Notes: generated from the sequence alone by a model not told the origin. A DNA stretch of 64,000 nucleotides from Tuctoria greenei (GCA_036927565.1 JAYESD010000008.1:127437498-127501497); one strand, 5' to 3'. Positions 33,472-45,623 are shown, counted from the first letter of the stretch. Program-made: numbers and translations.

Positions 33472-34256
33472 CGCCTGAGAAAAAGATTATCTCAGGCGGG
33501 TATTACTTAGCAACTGCCTGAGATAATTGCCCGAGCCTCTTCAATTTCCTTTTCCCTTACTTCTTTTTTATTTAGATTCCAATATAAACACTCAAACATG
33601 TATAGATTCTGCAAATTGAGTCTAAATTCGATGATTCTTTCTTCTATAACTTCAAAAATTAACATCTACCACCTGAAACAAATATTTTAAAAATTGTATA
33701 GCTGACATTGTAATGTTTTGGTAAATATCAAATTAATTTATACTCACATATTATTCACATTTGTGTCTCTCCTAAAAAAGGATCCTTCACTGAAATTTAT
33801 TTGTATGAACATATTTGTATTATTTATACATGTATGAATTTTCTTAATTTTTTAAAGCATTCCAACATGTCAAAATTCAAATTATCCATCATTCTAACTA
33901 AATGCTCATATGCATATGAGACATTCATCAAATTTTGAATGCACATTGATTCAAAAAAATTAAAAATCTGAAAAAATTCATAGAGGTTGGTATGATGACT
34001 AAAAATGTCCATTGAAAAAATAAATGAAAAATTATTATATTCATCAAGATAGAAAAATTAAAAATAGCAATTGTTATAAGTTTTTTACGTTCTGACCAAT
34101 TTCAAAGGCTTTATGAAGTGAAATTTAATGGTAACCTTTACTAATCAATCATATTAGAAGAAAGTGGAATTTGGGCTTTTCAAAGGCCCCACATTTAATA
34201 AAGAATATTAATTAAGAAGAAGTAAAGTTCTTCTTAGGTGGTTGGTACTTAATAAC
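33472..34256. repeat. CACTA-2 central tandem duplication, unit 1
   Basis: About 785 bp, highly similar to 45624-46420. Both units begin with CGCMTGAGAAAA...GAGATAATTGCCCGAGCC and end with GGTGGTTGGTACTTAATAAC. The rest is AT-rich and non-coding. Copia-B inserted exactly between the two units (TSD ATAAC at 34252-34256). Confidence 0.9.
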
Positions 34257-34513
34257 TGAAAGTGCATCTAGGACCCCCTTATGGGTTTTGGATGATTTAT
34301 GACAAGCAATTGGGATCCTAACCTCTTTGTTGAGATGAGTGCAGGTTCTAATAGAAAAATGAGCAAAGTAACAATAAGAAGGACGAATGAGGAGCCAAGT
34401 GGAAATGAGCTCAAGGAAGAAGAATAGTAGATCATTATGTATGGAGTGTGTTAAGAAAACACATCCAAAGAGCTCAATCACACTTAAACACACACATTGC
34501 ACAAAGTTACACA

Positions 34514-35000
34514 GGACCGGACTAGTCCGACTAACACCGGACTAGTCCGATATCCTTTCTGCACGAAATCGAACAAGTCCGATATCCATCGGACTAGTCC
34601 GATATCCTTTCTGACTAGAATCGAATTAGTCCTCCCTAGTGCGGACTAGTCCTCAAAACACTTCACAAGTCACACAAAATCGGACAAGTTCGATCACAAT
34701 CTGACTAGTTCGATATTCTTTCTGATCCAAATCGGACAAGTCCGATATTTACACGGACTAGTCCGAAATACCCTCTGAACTAAACCGTACAAGTCCTCCA
34801 AGTGCGGACTTGTCATCCTATACACATAGGGTTTCACATGTCCAGACAAGTCTGATGACTATCAGACTAGTCCGAAGATTTCCAGTAGCAAAATCGAAAA
34901 AGTCCGTTCCTAGCCGGACTAGTCCGATATTTCGGGACACTTAGGGTTTGCTAGACACAGCACACCGTACTAGTCCGGTGACCACCACGGACTAGTCCGA
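34514..35000 (+). repeat. Palindrome array in Copia-B 5' LTR U3
   Basis: Roughly twenty copies of the 12-bp palindrome or variants (ACTAGT, ACAAGT or ATTAGT centres), commonly followed by GATATCCTTTCTGA. Corresponding array in the right LTR at 44403-44810. Palindromic U3 regions are known in maize Sireviruses. Confidence 0.92.
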
Positions 35001-35036
35001 TCTTTCTGAACCCTAACAATCACTTTTAGAAACCCA

Positions 35037-35044
35037 TATAAATA
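35037..35044 (+). promoter_or_regulatory. TATA box of Copia-B 5' LTR
   Basis: TATAAATA just downstream of the palindrome array; conserved at 44841-44848 in the 3' LTR. Confidence 0.75.
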
Positions 35045-35816
35045 GAGTTGTACGACCATATTTTACACACTCTCGAACCCTAGCGCTGTCACACCTCCCA
35101 AGAGACTCAAAAACCACATATCTCCACGAAATTAAGTGCAACAAAGATCAATCCTTTGAGGATTCACTCTAGTTCATTGGAGAGACACATTCAACACCAC
35201 ATTGAGCTCTTAGTTTGATTCTCTAACACACACCTGTGATTTATTTGTAATCTTTTGAGTGTGTTTTTGGTGGTATTTTGTGTTTTAATCCAAGGGAGCT
35301 CTCAACGTGTGAGAAAGCCCCTTGAATTCGGTTATTCACCCCTTTAAGGTAAGTGGAAGAGGATTGGCCTTCGTGGCGATCCGACGAGGGTAGGGTTGGA
35401 GAAGACCCGGTCCTTTTGTGGACTCCTCAACGTGGATGTAGGTTGCCTCTGTGGGAGTCGAACCACGGGATAAATCTCTTGTGTTCTTTTTGTGTTCATT
35501 GTCCTTACTTCATATCAATCTAGGGTTACAAATTGATCTTGATTACTTTACATTGAAACATCAAGTATAAGTTTGAATTGTGATATAACCTGATTCATAA
35601 CCTTGTGACACTTTGTTTAATCGTATACTTCCGCTGCATATATTGAAGAACAAAGTTAATCGATCAAACCTAATCAATCTAGTCCGTATACACCGGACTA
35701 GTCCACACATTACCGGACTAGTCCGATTTCTCTGGTTTTGAACTGGTTGTTAAGTGTTGCAGGATCCGACAATTTTCAAAAAGGCCTATTCACCCCCCCT
35801 CTAGGCCACATTCAAT

Positions 35817-35828
35817 TGGTATCAGAGC
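35817..35828 (+). other. Copia-B primer-binding site (tRNA-Met)
   Basis: TGGTATCAGAGC two bases after the 5' LTR end. Confidence 0.93.
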
Positions 35829-35867
35829 AGGTTCTTCAATAAAGAGACTAATTGCCGGAAGGAGATC

Positions 35868-38277
35868 ATGTCGGACATGAAGGACACCCACAAGATCAAC
35901 AACCAAGAGAAGGTTGATGATGAAAAGAACCTCAAGGTGGAAAAGCTCCTCAAAGCATTCAAGACTTCGAGGACAACGATGAGGAGACGCTGGAGCTAAA
36001 GGCGCTCCTAAGAAAGAAGACACTTTCCAAAGGGAAAGTAAAAGTTGAAGAGAAGAAGAAGGGGAGTAGTCACACCGACTACTCCCGATATCCTTTTAAA
36101 TATGATCGTCTCAATTCCAATAGCAATCATTATTTATCTATCCCACATGGAAAAGCCCCACACTTCAATGGAAGTGATTACTCAATGTGGAGGCAAAATA
36201 TGAAAATGCATCTAATTTCCCTCAATCCATGTTTGCGGCATATTGTGTGCACAGGGATAGATATCCCGGACAACGACAAAGAGCTTACCCCCAGCCGAAG
36301 AGCAGGCAATTCACCGAAATGCTCAAGCTGCGGTCGTAATTACCTCTTCACTCAGTCGGGACGAGTTCACCAAGGTTGATGGACTCAACATTGCAAAGGA
36401 GATATGGGACACACTACAAACTGCACATGAAGGTGACCGACATGTGCGTGAAGCAAAAATCGAGATGATTGAAGGCGAGTTAGGAAGATTTGCAATTGAA
36501 GAAGACGAGTCACCCCAAGACATGTACAACCGATTAAATACACTCGTCAACAAAGTCAGATCATATGGAAGTAAGAAGTGGAATGACCACGAGGTGGTAA
36601 AGCTCATCCTTAGAGCTTTTATGCCTCGCAACATCACACTATGCTCCATGATCGGAGAAAGCCCCGGATACAAAAGGTTGATTCCGGATGAACTGCTTGG
36701 GAAGATCATCAACTTCGAGATGATGGAAAAACAAGCAAAACATGTCAAGGAGATTGCCGACCTCACTTCGGCAAAGAAGAAAGGGGTTGCTTCGAAGTCC
36801 ACTCTCAAGCCCCTATCCAAAGAGGCTAGAGAAGCACAACTAGAGGAAGATAGTGACGACAAAAGTAGTGAATTGGATGAAGAAGACATGATATTGTTCA
36901 TGAAGAAATTCAAGATAATAATGAAAAAAGACAAGGTGCAAAGTCAAGCGAAGGAAAGTACAAGGAAAGAAAGATGCCAAAGTTGAGGCGGGAATGCTAT
37001 AATTGTGGTGAATACAACCACTTTATAGTTGATTGCCCATATGAGGAGAACAAGAAGAAGACCAAAGAAGCCAAGCCTCAACCCAAGAAATTCTTCAAGA
37101 AGAAGAAACAAGCCGAACAAGCGCACATTGGGAAGGAGTGGGACTCAAATGATGAGTCCTCATCGTCCGAAGAAGAAGAGATGGCTAGCATAGCCATCGA
37201 GAAGACATCCAAGAAGTCTACCCTTTTCCCCACACTTGTCGCATGGAAGGGAGATGGCACTTGCCTTATGACAAAGGAAGGTAAACGCAAGGTAACCATT
37301 AAACCCGTTCCGTGCATTCCTATTCTAGCAATGACGAACTCAATAGTGTAATGAGGACATGCTTATTGGACTAGATAGGAAAACAGCTACGAAAATGAAA
37401 TTTTTGCTTGATCAACTTGTTGAGAAGGAGAGGTTAATACATCATCAAGAGGACATGATCATCTCCCAAAAGGAGGAATATGTCGAACTTGACAAACTTC
37501 TAGAACTTGAAAAGGAACAAAGCAAATCACTAGAGCTTGAGTTAGCGTCGAGCAAGGAAACTTGTCTGGAGCTAACTGACTCAAATGTCATAATCAAGGA
37601 CCAACTTGCTGACCTGATCAAGGTTAACAAGATCCTTGAAGTGTAGGTTGAGTCACTCAAGCTGAGTGAACCTTCCTCCTCTTCAAGTTCACCTTCTCAA
37701 CTAACTAAAACCGATTTTTCTCATGCTTGCACATGTAAGAAAAGTGACACGAGTTTGAAGGATAAGCCAACTTATACAAAGGAAAAACATCCTGCCCAAA
37801 GTGGCATATTTGACAAGGAGAAGATCAAATATCCACGTAGTGCATACTTGGTCAAAAGACCTCCAAATGTCAAATATGGCATTGGTTATTCCTATGGTGA
37901 AAAGCAACATGCTAGAAGCCATAAGAGTAACAAGGAGAGGATTGCCTTTGTAAAAGGAAGGCCCTCTCAAATTGGAAAGTCACTGAATAATGGCAACTAC
38001 ACATGAACACCAGACTAGTCCGGTCGGTGTCCGGACAAGTCCGGTCATCCGGACAAGTCGGGCCCCCCAGACTAGTCCTGTATACAAACAACAACAGCTA
38101 TTTTTTAAAACGTTTGATGCCTCCTATGTGTTAATGAGAAATAATTTTGGCAAGGTTTATGCTCATTATGTTGGGCCACGCCATGGGAACACCAAGTCTC
38201 ATGTGTGGGTGCCCAAATGTATTGTAACTAAACTCCAAGGACCCAAGCAAGCTTGGGTACCTAAAACCAAGGCATGA
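35868..38277 (+). pseudogene. Copia-B gag and gag-protease spacer
   Basis: The start at 35868 (MSDMKDTHKINNQ) lies 40 bp after the primer site. The UBN2-type gag domain follows (PHFNGSDYSMWRQNMKMHL at 36160-36210; IWDTLQTAHEG; RLNTLVNKVRSYG). The CCHC knuckle is CYNCGEYNHFIVDC (about 36990-37037). A Glu/Leu-rich coiled coil spans 37380-37640, then a spacer with KNNFGKVYAHYVGPRHG-like sequence before the protease. The spacer includes palindrome copies at 38007-38082. Frameshifts or stops occur near 35958, 36295, 36950, 37350, 37646, 38005 and 38275. Confidence 0.88.
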
Positions 38278-39780
38278 TTTGTTTTTGCAGGTCTATTCCT
38301 CCGGTGGATCTAAATGGGTACTAGACAGTGGCTGCACCAATCATATGATCGGGGAAAGAAGAATGTCCGTGGAATATGAAGAGAATGAGGTCCCAAACGA
38401 GGGCATCTACCTTGGAGATAATAGTCAAGGAAGGGTGCTCGCTACTAGTAAAATTGCAATATCCTCCAAACACACACTTTCTCATGTTTTACATGTTGAA
38501 TCTCTAGATTATAACCTGCTGTCCATATCTCAATTATGCGACAAAGGTTATAATTGCTTGTTCACTAACGAGGGTGTGACCATTTCTAGGAGGAGTGATG
38601 GTTCCATTGCATTCAAGGGTATGTTAAAGGGAAAGCTCTATCTTGTTGACTTCAACAAGGATAAAGATGAACTTCACACATGCTTGATTGCAAAGACCAA
38701 CATGGGTTGGCTGTAGCATAGACGGCTAGCGCATGTTGGTATGAGGAACCTTCAAAAACTCCTCAAAGGCGATCACATCCGAGGTTTAAAGGATGTTGTA
38801 TTTGAGAAAGACAGGCCATGTAGCGCGTGCCAAGCCGGGAAGCAAGTTGGAGCACCTCACCCCGCCAAAAACGTCATGACTACAACAAGACCACTCGAGC
38901 TTCTACACATGGACTTGTTTGGTCCAATAGCCTACATAAGCATCGGCGGTAACAAATATGGCTTAGTTGTCGTTGATGATTTTTCTCGCTTCACTTGGGT
39001 TTTCTTTTTGCATTATAAGTCAGAGACACAAGGAACACTCAAGAAGTTCTTCAAGCGAACTCAAAACGAATTCTCATTGACAATCAAGAATATTCGAAGC
39101 GACAATGGCACGGAGTTCAAGAACACGCAAGTGGAGGAGTACCTTGATGAAGAAGGCATAAAGCATGAATTTTCAGCGCCGTACTCTCCACAACAAAACA
39201 GAGTTGCCGAAAGAAAGAATCGAACACTCATAGAGATGGCAAGAACTATGCTCGATGAGTACAAGACATCGGATCGATTTTGGGCGGAAGCGATTAACAC
39301 CGCTTGCCACGCCGTAAATGGACTCTATCTTCATCGACTACTCAAGAAGACATCATATGAGCTACTCACCGGTAACAAACCACATATTTCATATTTTCGT
39401 GTTTTCGGTTCTCCATGTTATATCTTGAACAAGAGGCCTAGGACTTCAAATTTTGCTTCGAAGCCCGATGAAGGTTTCTTGCTTGGTTATGATTCGAACA
39501 CTTACGCTTATCGTGTTTTCAACAAGACCTCTGGACTTGTTGAAGTAGCACATGACGTAGTGTTCCATGAGACTAATGGCTCCCAAAAGGAGAAAGTTGA
39601 TCCATGTGAACTAGGTAAAGAAGAAGCTCCTTGTCAAGCATTGAAGAGAATGGCTCTAGGTGAGGTTCGACCACAAGAGCCACCTCCACACGTACATGAG
39701 GAAGATGAACCACAAGAGGAGACCAACGATCAAGGGGGGAGCTTCAACGCAAGATCAACCACAAGAATACGAAGATAATC
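38278..39780 (+). pseudogene. Copia-B protease and integrase
   Basis: Retropepsin motif WVLDSGCTNHM at about 38310-38342. GAG-pre domain follows (HRRLAHVGMRNLQKLL near 38720), cut by a TAG at 38714-38716. Integrase core rve: D in HMDLFGPIA (about 38910), D in RSDNGTEFKN (about 39098), E in VAERKNRTLIEMA (about 39206). Linker with SYFRVFGSPCY and EEAPCQALKRMALG. A frameshift lies at about 39735. Confidence 0.9.
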
Positions 39781-41506
39781 AACAAGTCAACAAAGGAAAT
39801 CACTTAGGGGGAGAAGAAGATGATCATGAAGATACAACTCCGCAAGTGCCACACTCAAGAGTACACCAATGCGTCCAAAGAGATCACCCAATCGAAAATA
39901 TCATCGGTGATATCCAAAAGGGAGTAACCACAAGATCTCTCATAGATAACTTTTGTGAGCATTATTTGTTTGTATCCTTTTTGGAACCACGCAGGGTTGA
40001 AGATGCATTGAAAGATCCGGACTGGGTGGTGGCAATGCAAGAAGAATTGAACAACTTCAAGCGGAACAGGGTGTGGGAACTTGTGGCAAGACCCAATGCA
40101 AACATCGTCGGCACCAAGTGGGTCTTCCGCAACAAACAAGATGAACACGGGTGGTGACAAGGAACAAGGCACGAGTTGTGGCCAAAGGGTATTCACAAGT
40201 CGAAGGTTTGGATTTCGATGAGACTTTTGCTCCAGTAGCTAGGCTTGAATCTATTAGAATATTACTTGTGTATGCTACTCACCATGATTTCAAGCTGTAT
40301 CAAATGGATGTGAAAAGAGCCTTCCTCAATGGACCAATCAAGGAAGAGGTGTACGTGGAGCAACCACCCGGGTTTGAAGACGAAGAGTTCCCCGACCACG
40401 TATTTAAATTGCGTAAGGCTCTCTACGGCCTCAAACAAGCTCCTAGAGCTTGGTATGAGTGTCTTAGTTATTTCTTAATTAAAAATGGCTTTAAGATTGG
40501 CAAAGTAGATTATACACTATTTACGAAAATTTTTATAATGATCTTTTTATTTGTCAAATTTATGTTGACGATATAATCTTTGGGTCAACTAGCCAATCTT
40601 TTTGTGAAGAATTTAGTAAAATCATGACAGACAGGTTTGAAATGTCAATGATGGGAGAGTTAAAGTACTTCTTGGGATTCCAAGTGCGGCAACAGAGGGA
40701 AGGGACATTCCTAAGCCAAACCAAGTACACGTAGGACATACTCAAGAAGTTTGGCATGGACAAGGAGAAGCCCATAAAAACCCCCATGGCAACGAATGGC
40801 CACCTAGACCTCAACGAAGATGGACCTAGCGTCGACCAAGATGTATATTGCATGGATCTCTACTCTATTTATGTGCATCTAGGCCAGATATTATGTTGAG
40901 TTTATGTTTGTGTGCAAGATTTCAAGCCTATCCTAAGGAATGTCACTTGACAGCCGTAAAAAGGTACTTGAGATATTTAGTTCATACACCCAACCTTGAT
41001 CTTTGGTACCCAAAAGGCTCAAAATTCAATCTCATTGGTTACTCCGATGCAGATTATGCCGGGTGCAAAGTAGATAGAAAAAGCACTTCCGGTACATGCC
41101 AATTCTTACGGAGATCCTTAGTTTCTTGGTCCTCCAAGAAACAAAATTTTATTGCCTTATCCACAGCCGAATCGGAGTATGTTGCAGCCGGGAGATGTTG
41201 TGCACAACTCCTTTGGATGCGACAAACTCTAAGGGACTATGGTTACAATATGAACCATATTCCACTCCTTTGTGACAATGATAGTGCTATTAAAATTGCC
41301 CACAACCTAGTTGAGCACTCCAGAACTAAACACATAGACATAAGACACCACTTTTGAGAGATCATGTCATGAAAGGAGACATAGCCATTTCACATGTCAA
41401 CACTCAAAAGCAATTGGCCGACATATTCACCAAGCCACTTGATGAAAACCGTTTTTGTGAACTCCAAAATGAACTAAATATCCTTGATGCTCAGAGTGTG
41501 GCTTGA
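39781..41506 (+). pseudogene. Copia-B reverse transcriptase and RNase H
   Basis: RVT_2 domain from KRNRVWELV (about 40055) through GYSQVEGLDFDETF and Y-V-D-D at 40561-40572 to KTPMATNGHLDL. RNase H with YSDADYAGCKVDRKSTSGT (about 41038) and LSTAESEYVA. The stop at 41504-41506 follows LDAQSVA. Breaks are a frameshift near 40150, one near 40530, a TAG near 40732, loss of a few codons near 40850, and a frameshift near 41357. Confidence 0.92.
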
Positions 41507-42120
41507 AATGTTGCATACATGTATGAATTCTTCAAATATGTTGATTGGATTGTGAAAATCATCTCTCTCATTTTTCTCCGAAAAACTATGTCAATTACTA
41601 GATCTTGGTGAATTATGATCATTGCTTGATTGTTGTATGCTTACTGATCATATTCATCAAGATTATTTGATGTGTTTTGGCTCTCTTTTCTCTAAATATG
41701 TACCTTCAAATATATATGAATGGGCTAAAATTTCTTGCCTGGTGACCACGGACTAGTCCGTGGTTGCCCGGACTAGTCCACCCATGCAGACTAGTCTGTA
41801 GAGTGCCGGTTAGGCCGGACTAGTCCGGTAGACAACGGACTAGTCCGATATAGCCCCTGGAAAAGTTCGGACTAGTCCGGTCATCTCCAGACTTGTTCGA
41901 TTTTTCGTGTCCATAACCCTAGCCGCCGCTAAACCGTAATTTCCTCACCCCCACTCTTGCCTCACGCACTCGCTCTCTTCGTGCTCAAGCTCCCAAGGCA
42001 ATTCCTTGCTCCCTCCACCAAAAAGCTTTGCATTTGGGCGGAAATCAAGCTTGTCCACTTGAGGATTGAAGCTAGCGGACTTGTCCGGCCTTCAACACCC
42101 TCACCTCCAAGTTTCAAGCA
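41507..42120 (+). other. Copia-B region between pol and extra ORF
   Basis: Non-coding. Palindrome copies cluster at 41750-41900 and one lies at about 42078-42090. The region may hold the promoter or splice acceptor for the extra ORF, but nothing shows this directly. Confidence 0.7.
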
Positions 42121-43688
42121 ATGTTTCCAGTCATGTCGAGCTCCGGCAATGATGTCTCCGATTTTGAGGCCGAGATGGACCACGAGGTGGCACCTCGGAC
42201 CTCGATGGGTCTTGGCAAGAAGCGCCAAGAAAGACCGTCCGAGCCAGCTCAGTCTCCTCCACAGGCTCGGAGGAAGGTGCTAGCTAAGAAGCCAGTCTCC
42301 AAGTTAGCAGCATCATCTAGTGGCCCTCGCCAAGCAAAGGGCAAGGGCAAAGGGATTGCTACACGTCCGGTTGGCCCATTGATACTTCATTCTCCAAGGG
42401 AATGGGTCGGAGACCCAAATGAAGAGAGGTTCAACGGGAAGGGCAGTGACTCGGCAGCCAAGTTCAGAAGCATCGATTGGTATGGCCGACCGAAGCAAGC
42501 GGCTAATGGAAGATTCTGGTGCAACTTACATGTTGATTTCTACATATCAGTGTATCTCCTGATGAAGACACCAGTTGTGCGCAGTCAGTGGATTGACTGG
42601 GCACATTTTGAGAAGAAGGGCTGCTCACCGTTCACAGATGTAGTGAGAGCCATTGAGAAGCATGGACTAAGAGATCTTTTTGCTTTCAGAAATAACTGGA
42701 ATGATGAAGTGATTGCGCAGTTCTTTGCGACCTGTCACTTCTCTAGTGAGGATGGGGAGAGTGTCACTTGGATGACCCATGGATCCAAGTACAACATCAC
42801 TCAAGAAGATTTTGCTAACCTGCTTCACCTTGACACCACAAGATCTGATTGCTTGGTCATACACAACATTGGTGTCATTGACAAGGATAGGATGAAGTTC
42901 CTATATGAGCCAAACTCAAATTTCAACCCTCCTTCCACCTAAAATTGAAACCATTCTTTGTGGTGCTGAACAAAGTTTTGAGGAAGACAATTGCTCCCAA
43001 GGATGGAGATGCTGGGAGTGTGCAAGGATACCTCCGGACTCTGATGAGGGTCATAAGCAAGGACCGCCCATTTGATGTGGCGGAATACATTTGCAATGAT
43101 ATGGTGAACATATCCTGCACTCCCAACAGATCTTGTGGATATGCTCCTTATCTAATGTTTGTGATTGAAAAGGTCACAGGGATTGAGTTTGTTAAAGATG
43201 TGGAGCATCTCCCCTTGAGGCCTCAAATGTCTCAAAAGCCGAGTGTGCAGGCTACTCCCTCACCGGCCTCCAGTCCCGAGGCACCGGCAAGATCAAGAGA
43301 AGATGCTAGGGCTGCCCCTGCTTCTAGAGCAGCCCCTCAAAAAGGTTCAGCCAGTGGTATTCTCAAATATCTAACTGCTGTCTTTGCCTCCTGGAAAAAG
43401 GCCGAAGTGAAGGCCCATAAGCTCAACAAGAAAAGAAAGGAGGACATGAAGTATATCAAGGCAAATGTGAAGCAAATTTGCCAGAAGCTGGAGATTGAGC
43501 CAATTGGGTCTCTAACAATCTCGGAAGACTCAGATTCTTATTTCACCGAGCTCGGGCCCTTGACCCCCTCCGAGCTTGCCTACTTGGGCGTTGGGGGCTC
43601 GAGCAGCTCCACACCTCCTCCTCCTCCTCATCAAGCTGAAGATGAATATGATGAAGACGATGATGAGAGGACCAACAGCAAAGAGTGA
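42121..43688 (+). pseudogene. Copia-B extra ORF in the env position
   Basis: The frame opens at 42121 (a better-conserved start is the next ATG at 42133, MSSSGNDVSDFEAE). Order: acidic start; basic KR-rich region (LGKKRQERP, RRKVLAKKP, KGKGKGIA); a globular core with WYGRPKQAANGRFW, VVRAIEKHGLRDLFAF, NWNDEVIAQFFATCHF, WMTHGSKYNIT; a second core with MKPFFVVLNKVLRK and NRSCGYAPYLMFVIEKVTG; a Pro/Ala/Ser-rich linker; a basic helix (KAHKLNKKRKEDMKYIK); and an acidic tail ending TNSKE at 43688. A one-base frameshift near 42938 separates the cores. I see no signal peptide or membrane segment, so env function is not supported. The core resembles the family called putative plant transposon protein. 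It is conserved in Copia-A (26605-26777 plus 52563-53956). Confidence 0.8.
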
Positions 43689-44145
43689 AGACCCTAGGAC
43701 CCTCCTCTCCTTCTTTTTGTTGTCTTGATGCCAAAGGGGGAGAGATTGAGGGGGAGTCTTAGTCTTAGCTGCAGTGTGCGAGGAGAGAGCTCTATGCTTT
43801 GTTTTTTAACTCTTCTGTGGCTTGTAATGCTTTAACAATGATCTTATGTTAATTATGGTTCTGTGATGCAATGATTTTATTCTTTGAGTAGTATTTATGA
43901 AAACTGTGATTTTGCTCTAGAATGACATATATGCTTGCTATTGGGTAATTAATGTCAATTATGTCATTCTCAATGTTTCAGTGCACTTAGTTATGCATCC
44001 CACCATAAAGAATGCACATATGGACTATGCTTTCACTACTTGATGTATTTTAGACTCATATGTGCATGCTTTATGAAAATCTCAATTTTTATCATATTTT
44101 GTGAAATCTCAACTGGTTGTCATCAATCACCAAAAAGGGGGAGAT
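43689..44145 (+). other. Copia-B 3' non-coding region with repeated polypurine tracts
   Basis: AAAGGGGGAGAGAT at 43734-43747, GAGGGGGAG close by at 43750-43758, and the LTR-proximal tract AAAAAGGGGGAGA at 44132-44144, directly before the 3' LTR. Multiple tracts are known in Sireviruses. Confidence 0.85.
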
Positions 44146-45618
44146 TGAAAGTGCATCTAGGACTCCCTTGTGGGTTTTGGATGATTTATGACAAGCAATT
44201 GGGATCCTAACCTCTTTGTTGAGATGAGTGCAGGTTCTAATAGAAAAATGAGCAAAGTACCAAAAAGAACGAAGAATGAGGAGCCAAGTGGAAATGAGCT
44301 CAAGGAAGAAGAATAGTAGATCATTATGTATGGAGTGTGTTAAGAAAACACATCCCAAGAGCTCAATCACACTTAGACACACACATTGCACGAAGTTACA
44401 CAGGACCGGACTAGTCCGGCTAACACCGGACTAGTCTGATATCCTTTCTGCATGAAATCGGACAAGTCCGATATCCATCGGACTAGTCCAATATCCTTTC
44501 TGACTAGAATCGGACTAGTCCTCCCCAGTGCAGACTAGTCCTCAAAACACATCACAAGTCATACAAAATTGGACAAGTCCGATCACAACCGGACTAGTCT
44601 TCCAAGTGCGTACTTGTCATCCTATACACTTAGGGTTTCACATGTCCGGACAAGTCCGATGACTATTGGACTAGTCCGAAGATTTCCAGTAGCGAAATCG
44701 GACAAGTCCGTTCCTAGCCGGACTAGTCCGATATTTCGGGACACTTAGGGTTTGCTACACACAGCACACCGGACTAGTCCGGTGACCACCATGGACTAGT
44801 CCGATCTTTCTGAACCCTAACGGTCACTTTTAGAAACCCATATAAATAGAGTTGTACGGCCATATTTTACACACTCTCGAACCCTAGCGCCGTCACACCT
44901 CCCAAGAGACTCAAAAACCACATCTCTCCACGAAATTAAGTGCAACAAAGATGAATCCTTTGAGGATTCACTATAGTTCATTGGAGAGACACATTCAACA
45001 CCACATTGAGCTCTTGGTTTGATTCTTAACACACTCCTGTGATTTATTTGTAATATTTTGAGTGTGTTTTTGGTGGTATTTTGTGTTGTAATCCAAGGGA
45101 GCTCTCAACGTGTGAGAAAGCCCTTTTAATTCAGTTATTCACCCCTTTGAGATAAGTGGAACAGGTTTGGCCTTCGTGGCGATCTGACAAGGGTAGGGTC
45201 GGAGAAGACCCGGTCCTTTTGTGGACTCCTCCACGTGGATGTAGGTTGCCTCTGTGGGAGCCGAACCACGGGATAAATCTCTTGTGTTCTTTTTGTGTTC
45301 ATTGTCCTTACTTCATATCAATCTAGGGTTACAAATTGATCTTGATTACTTTACGTTGAAACATCAAGTATAAGTTTGAATTGTGATATAACCTGATTCA
45401 TAACCTTGTGACACTTTGTTTAATCGTATACTTCCGCTGCATATATTGAAGAACAAAGTTAATCGATCAAACCTAATCAATCTAGTCTGTATACACCGGA
45501 CTAGTCCGCACTTCACCGAACTAGTCCGATTTCTCTGGTTTTGAACAGGTTGTTAAGTGTTGCAGGATCCGACAATTTTAAAAAAGGCCTATTCACCCCC
45601 CCCTCTAGGCCACATTCA
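44146..45618 (+). repeat. Copia-B 3' LTR
   Basis: Same termini as the 5' LTR, 1473 bp against 1558 bp. The difference is mainly a deletion of about 85 bp in the palindrome array near 44590-44600, corresponding to about 34700-34795 of the left LTR. Confidence 0.95.
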
Positions 45619-45623
45619 ATAAC

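Larger units (their letters stand above)
34257..35814 (+). repeat. Copia-B 5' LTR
   Basis: Runs from TGAAAGTGCATC to CCACATTCA. The U3 has a dense array of CGGACTAGTCCG/CGGACAAGTCCG-type palindromes at 34514-35000. TATAAATA is at 35037-35044. Two or three further palindromes lie at 35680-35732, near the LTR end, as in Gypsy-1. Confidence 0.95.
34257..45618 (+). mobile_element. Copia-B: full-length Sirevirus (Ty1/copia)
   Basis: LTRs 34257-35814 and 44146-45618, TSD ATAAC at 34252-34256 and 45619-45623, tRNA-Met primer site, gag-pol, an extra ORF between pol and the 3' LTR, and polypurine tracts. A long gag-to-protease spacer with a coiled coil, a long 3' region and multiple polypurine tracts are Sirevirus features. 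The LTRs differ by a few per cent by eye plus an 85-bp deletion in the right one. Gag-pol is interrupted by many frameshifts and stops. Confidence 0.95.

Noticed and set aside
36323..36934. 203-residue minus-strand open frame
   Set aside because: Antisense shadow of the Copia-B gag domain.
42121..43688. Calling the extra ORF an envelope gene
   Set aside because: No signal peptide, furin-like site or membrane segment is seen; only its position is env-like.
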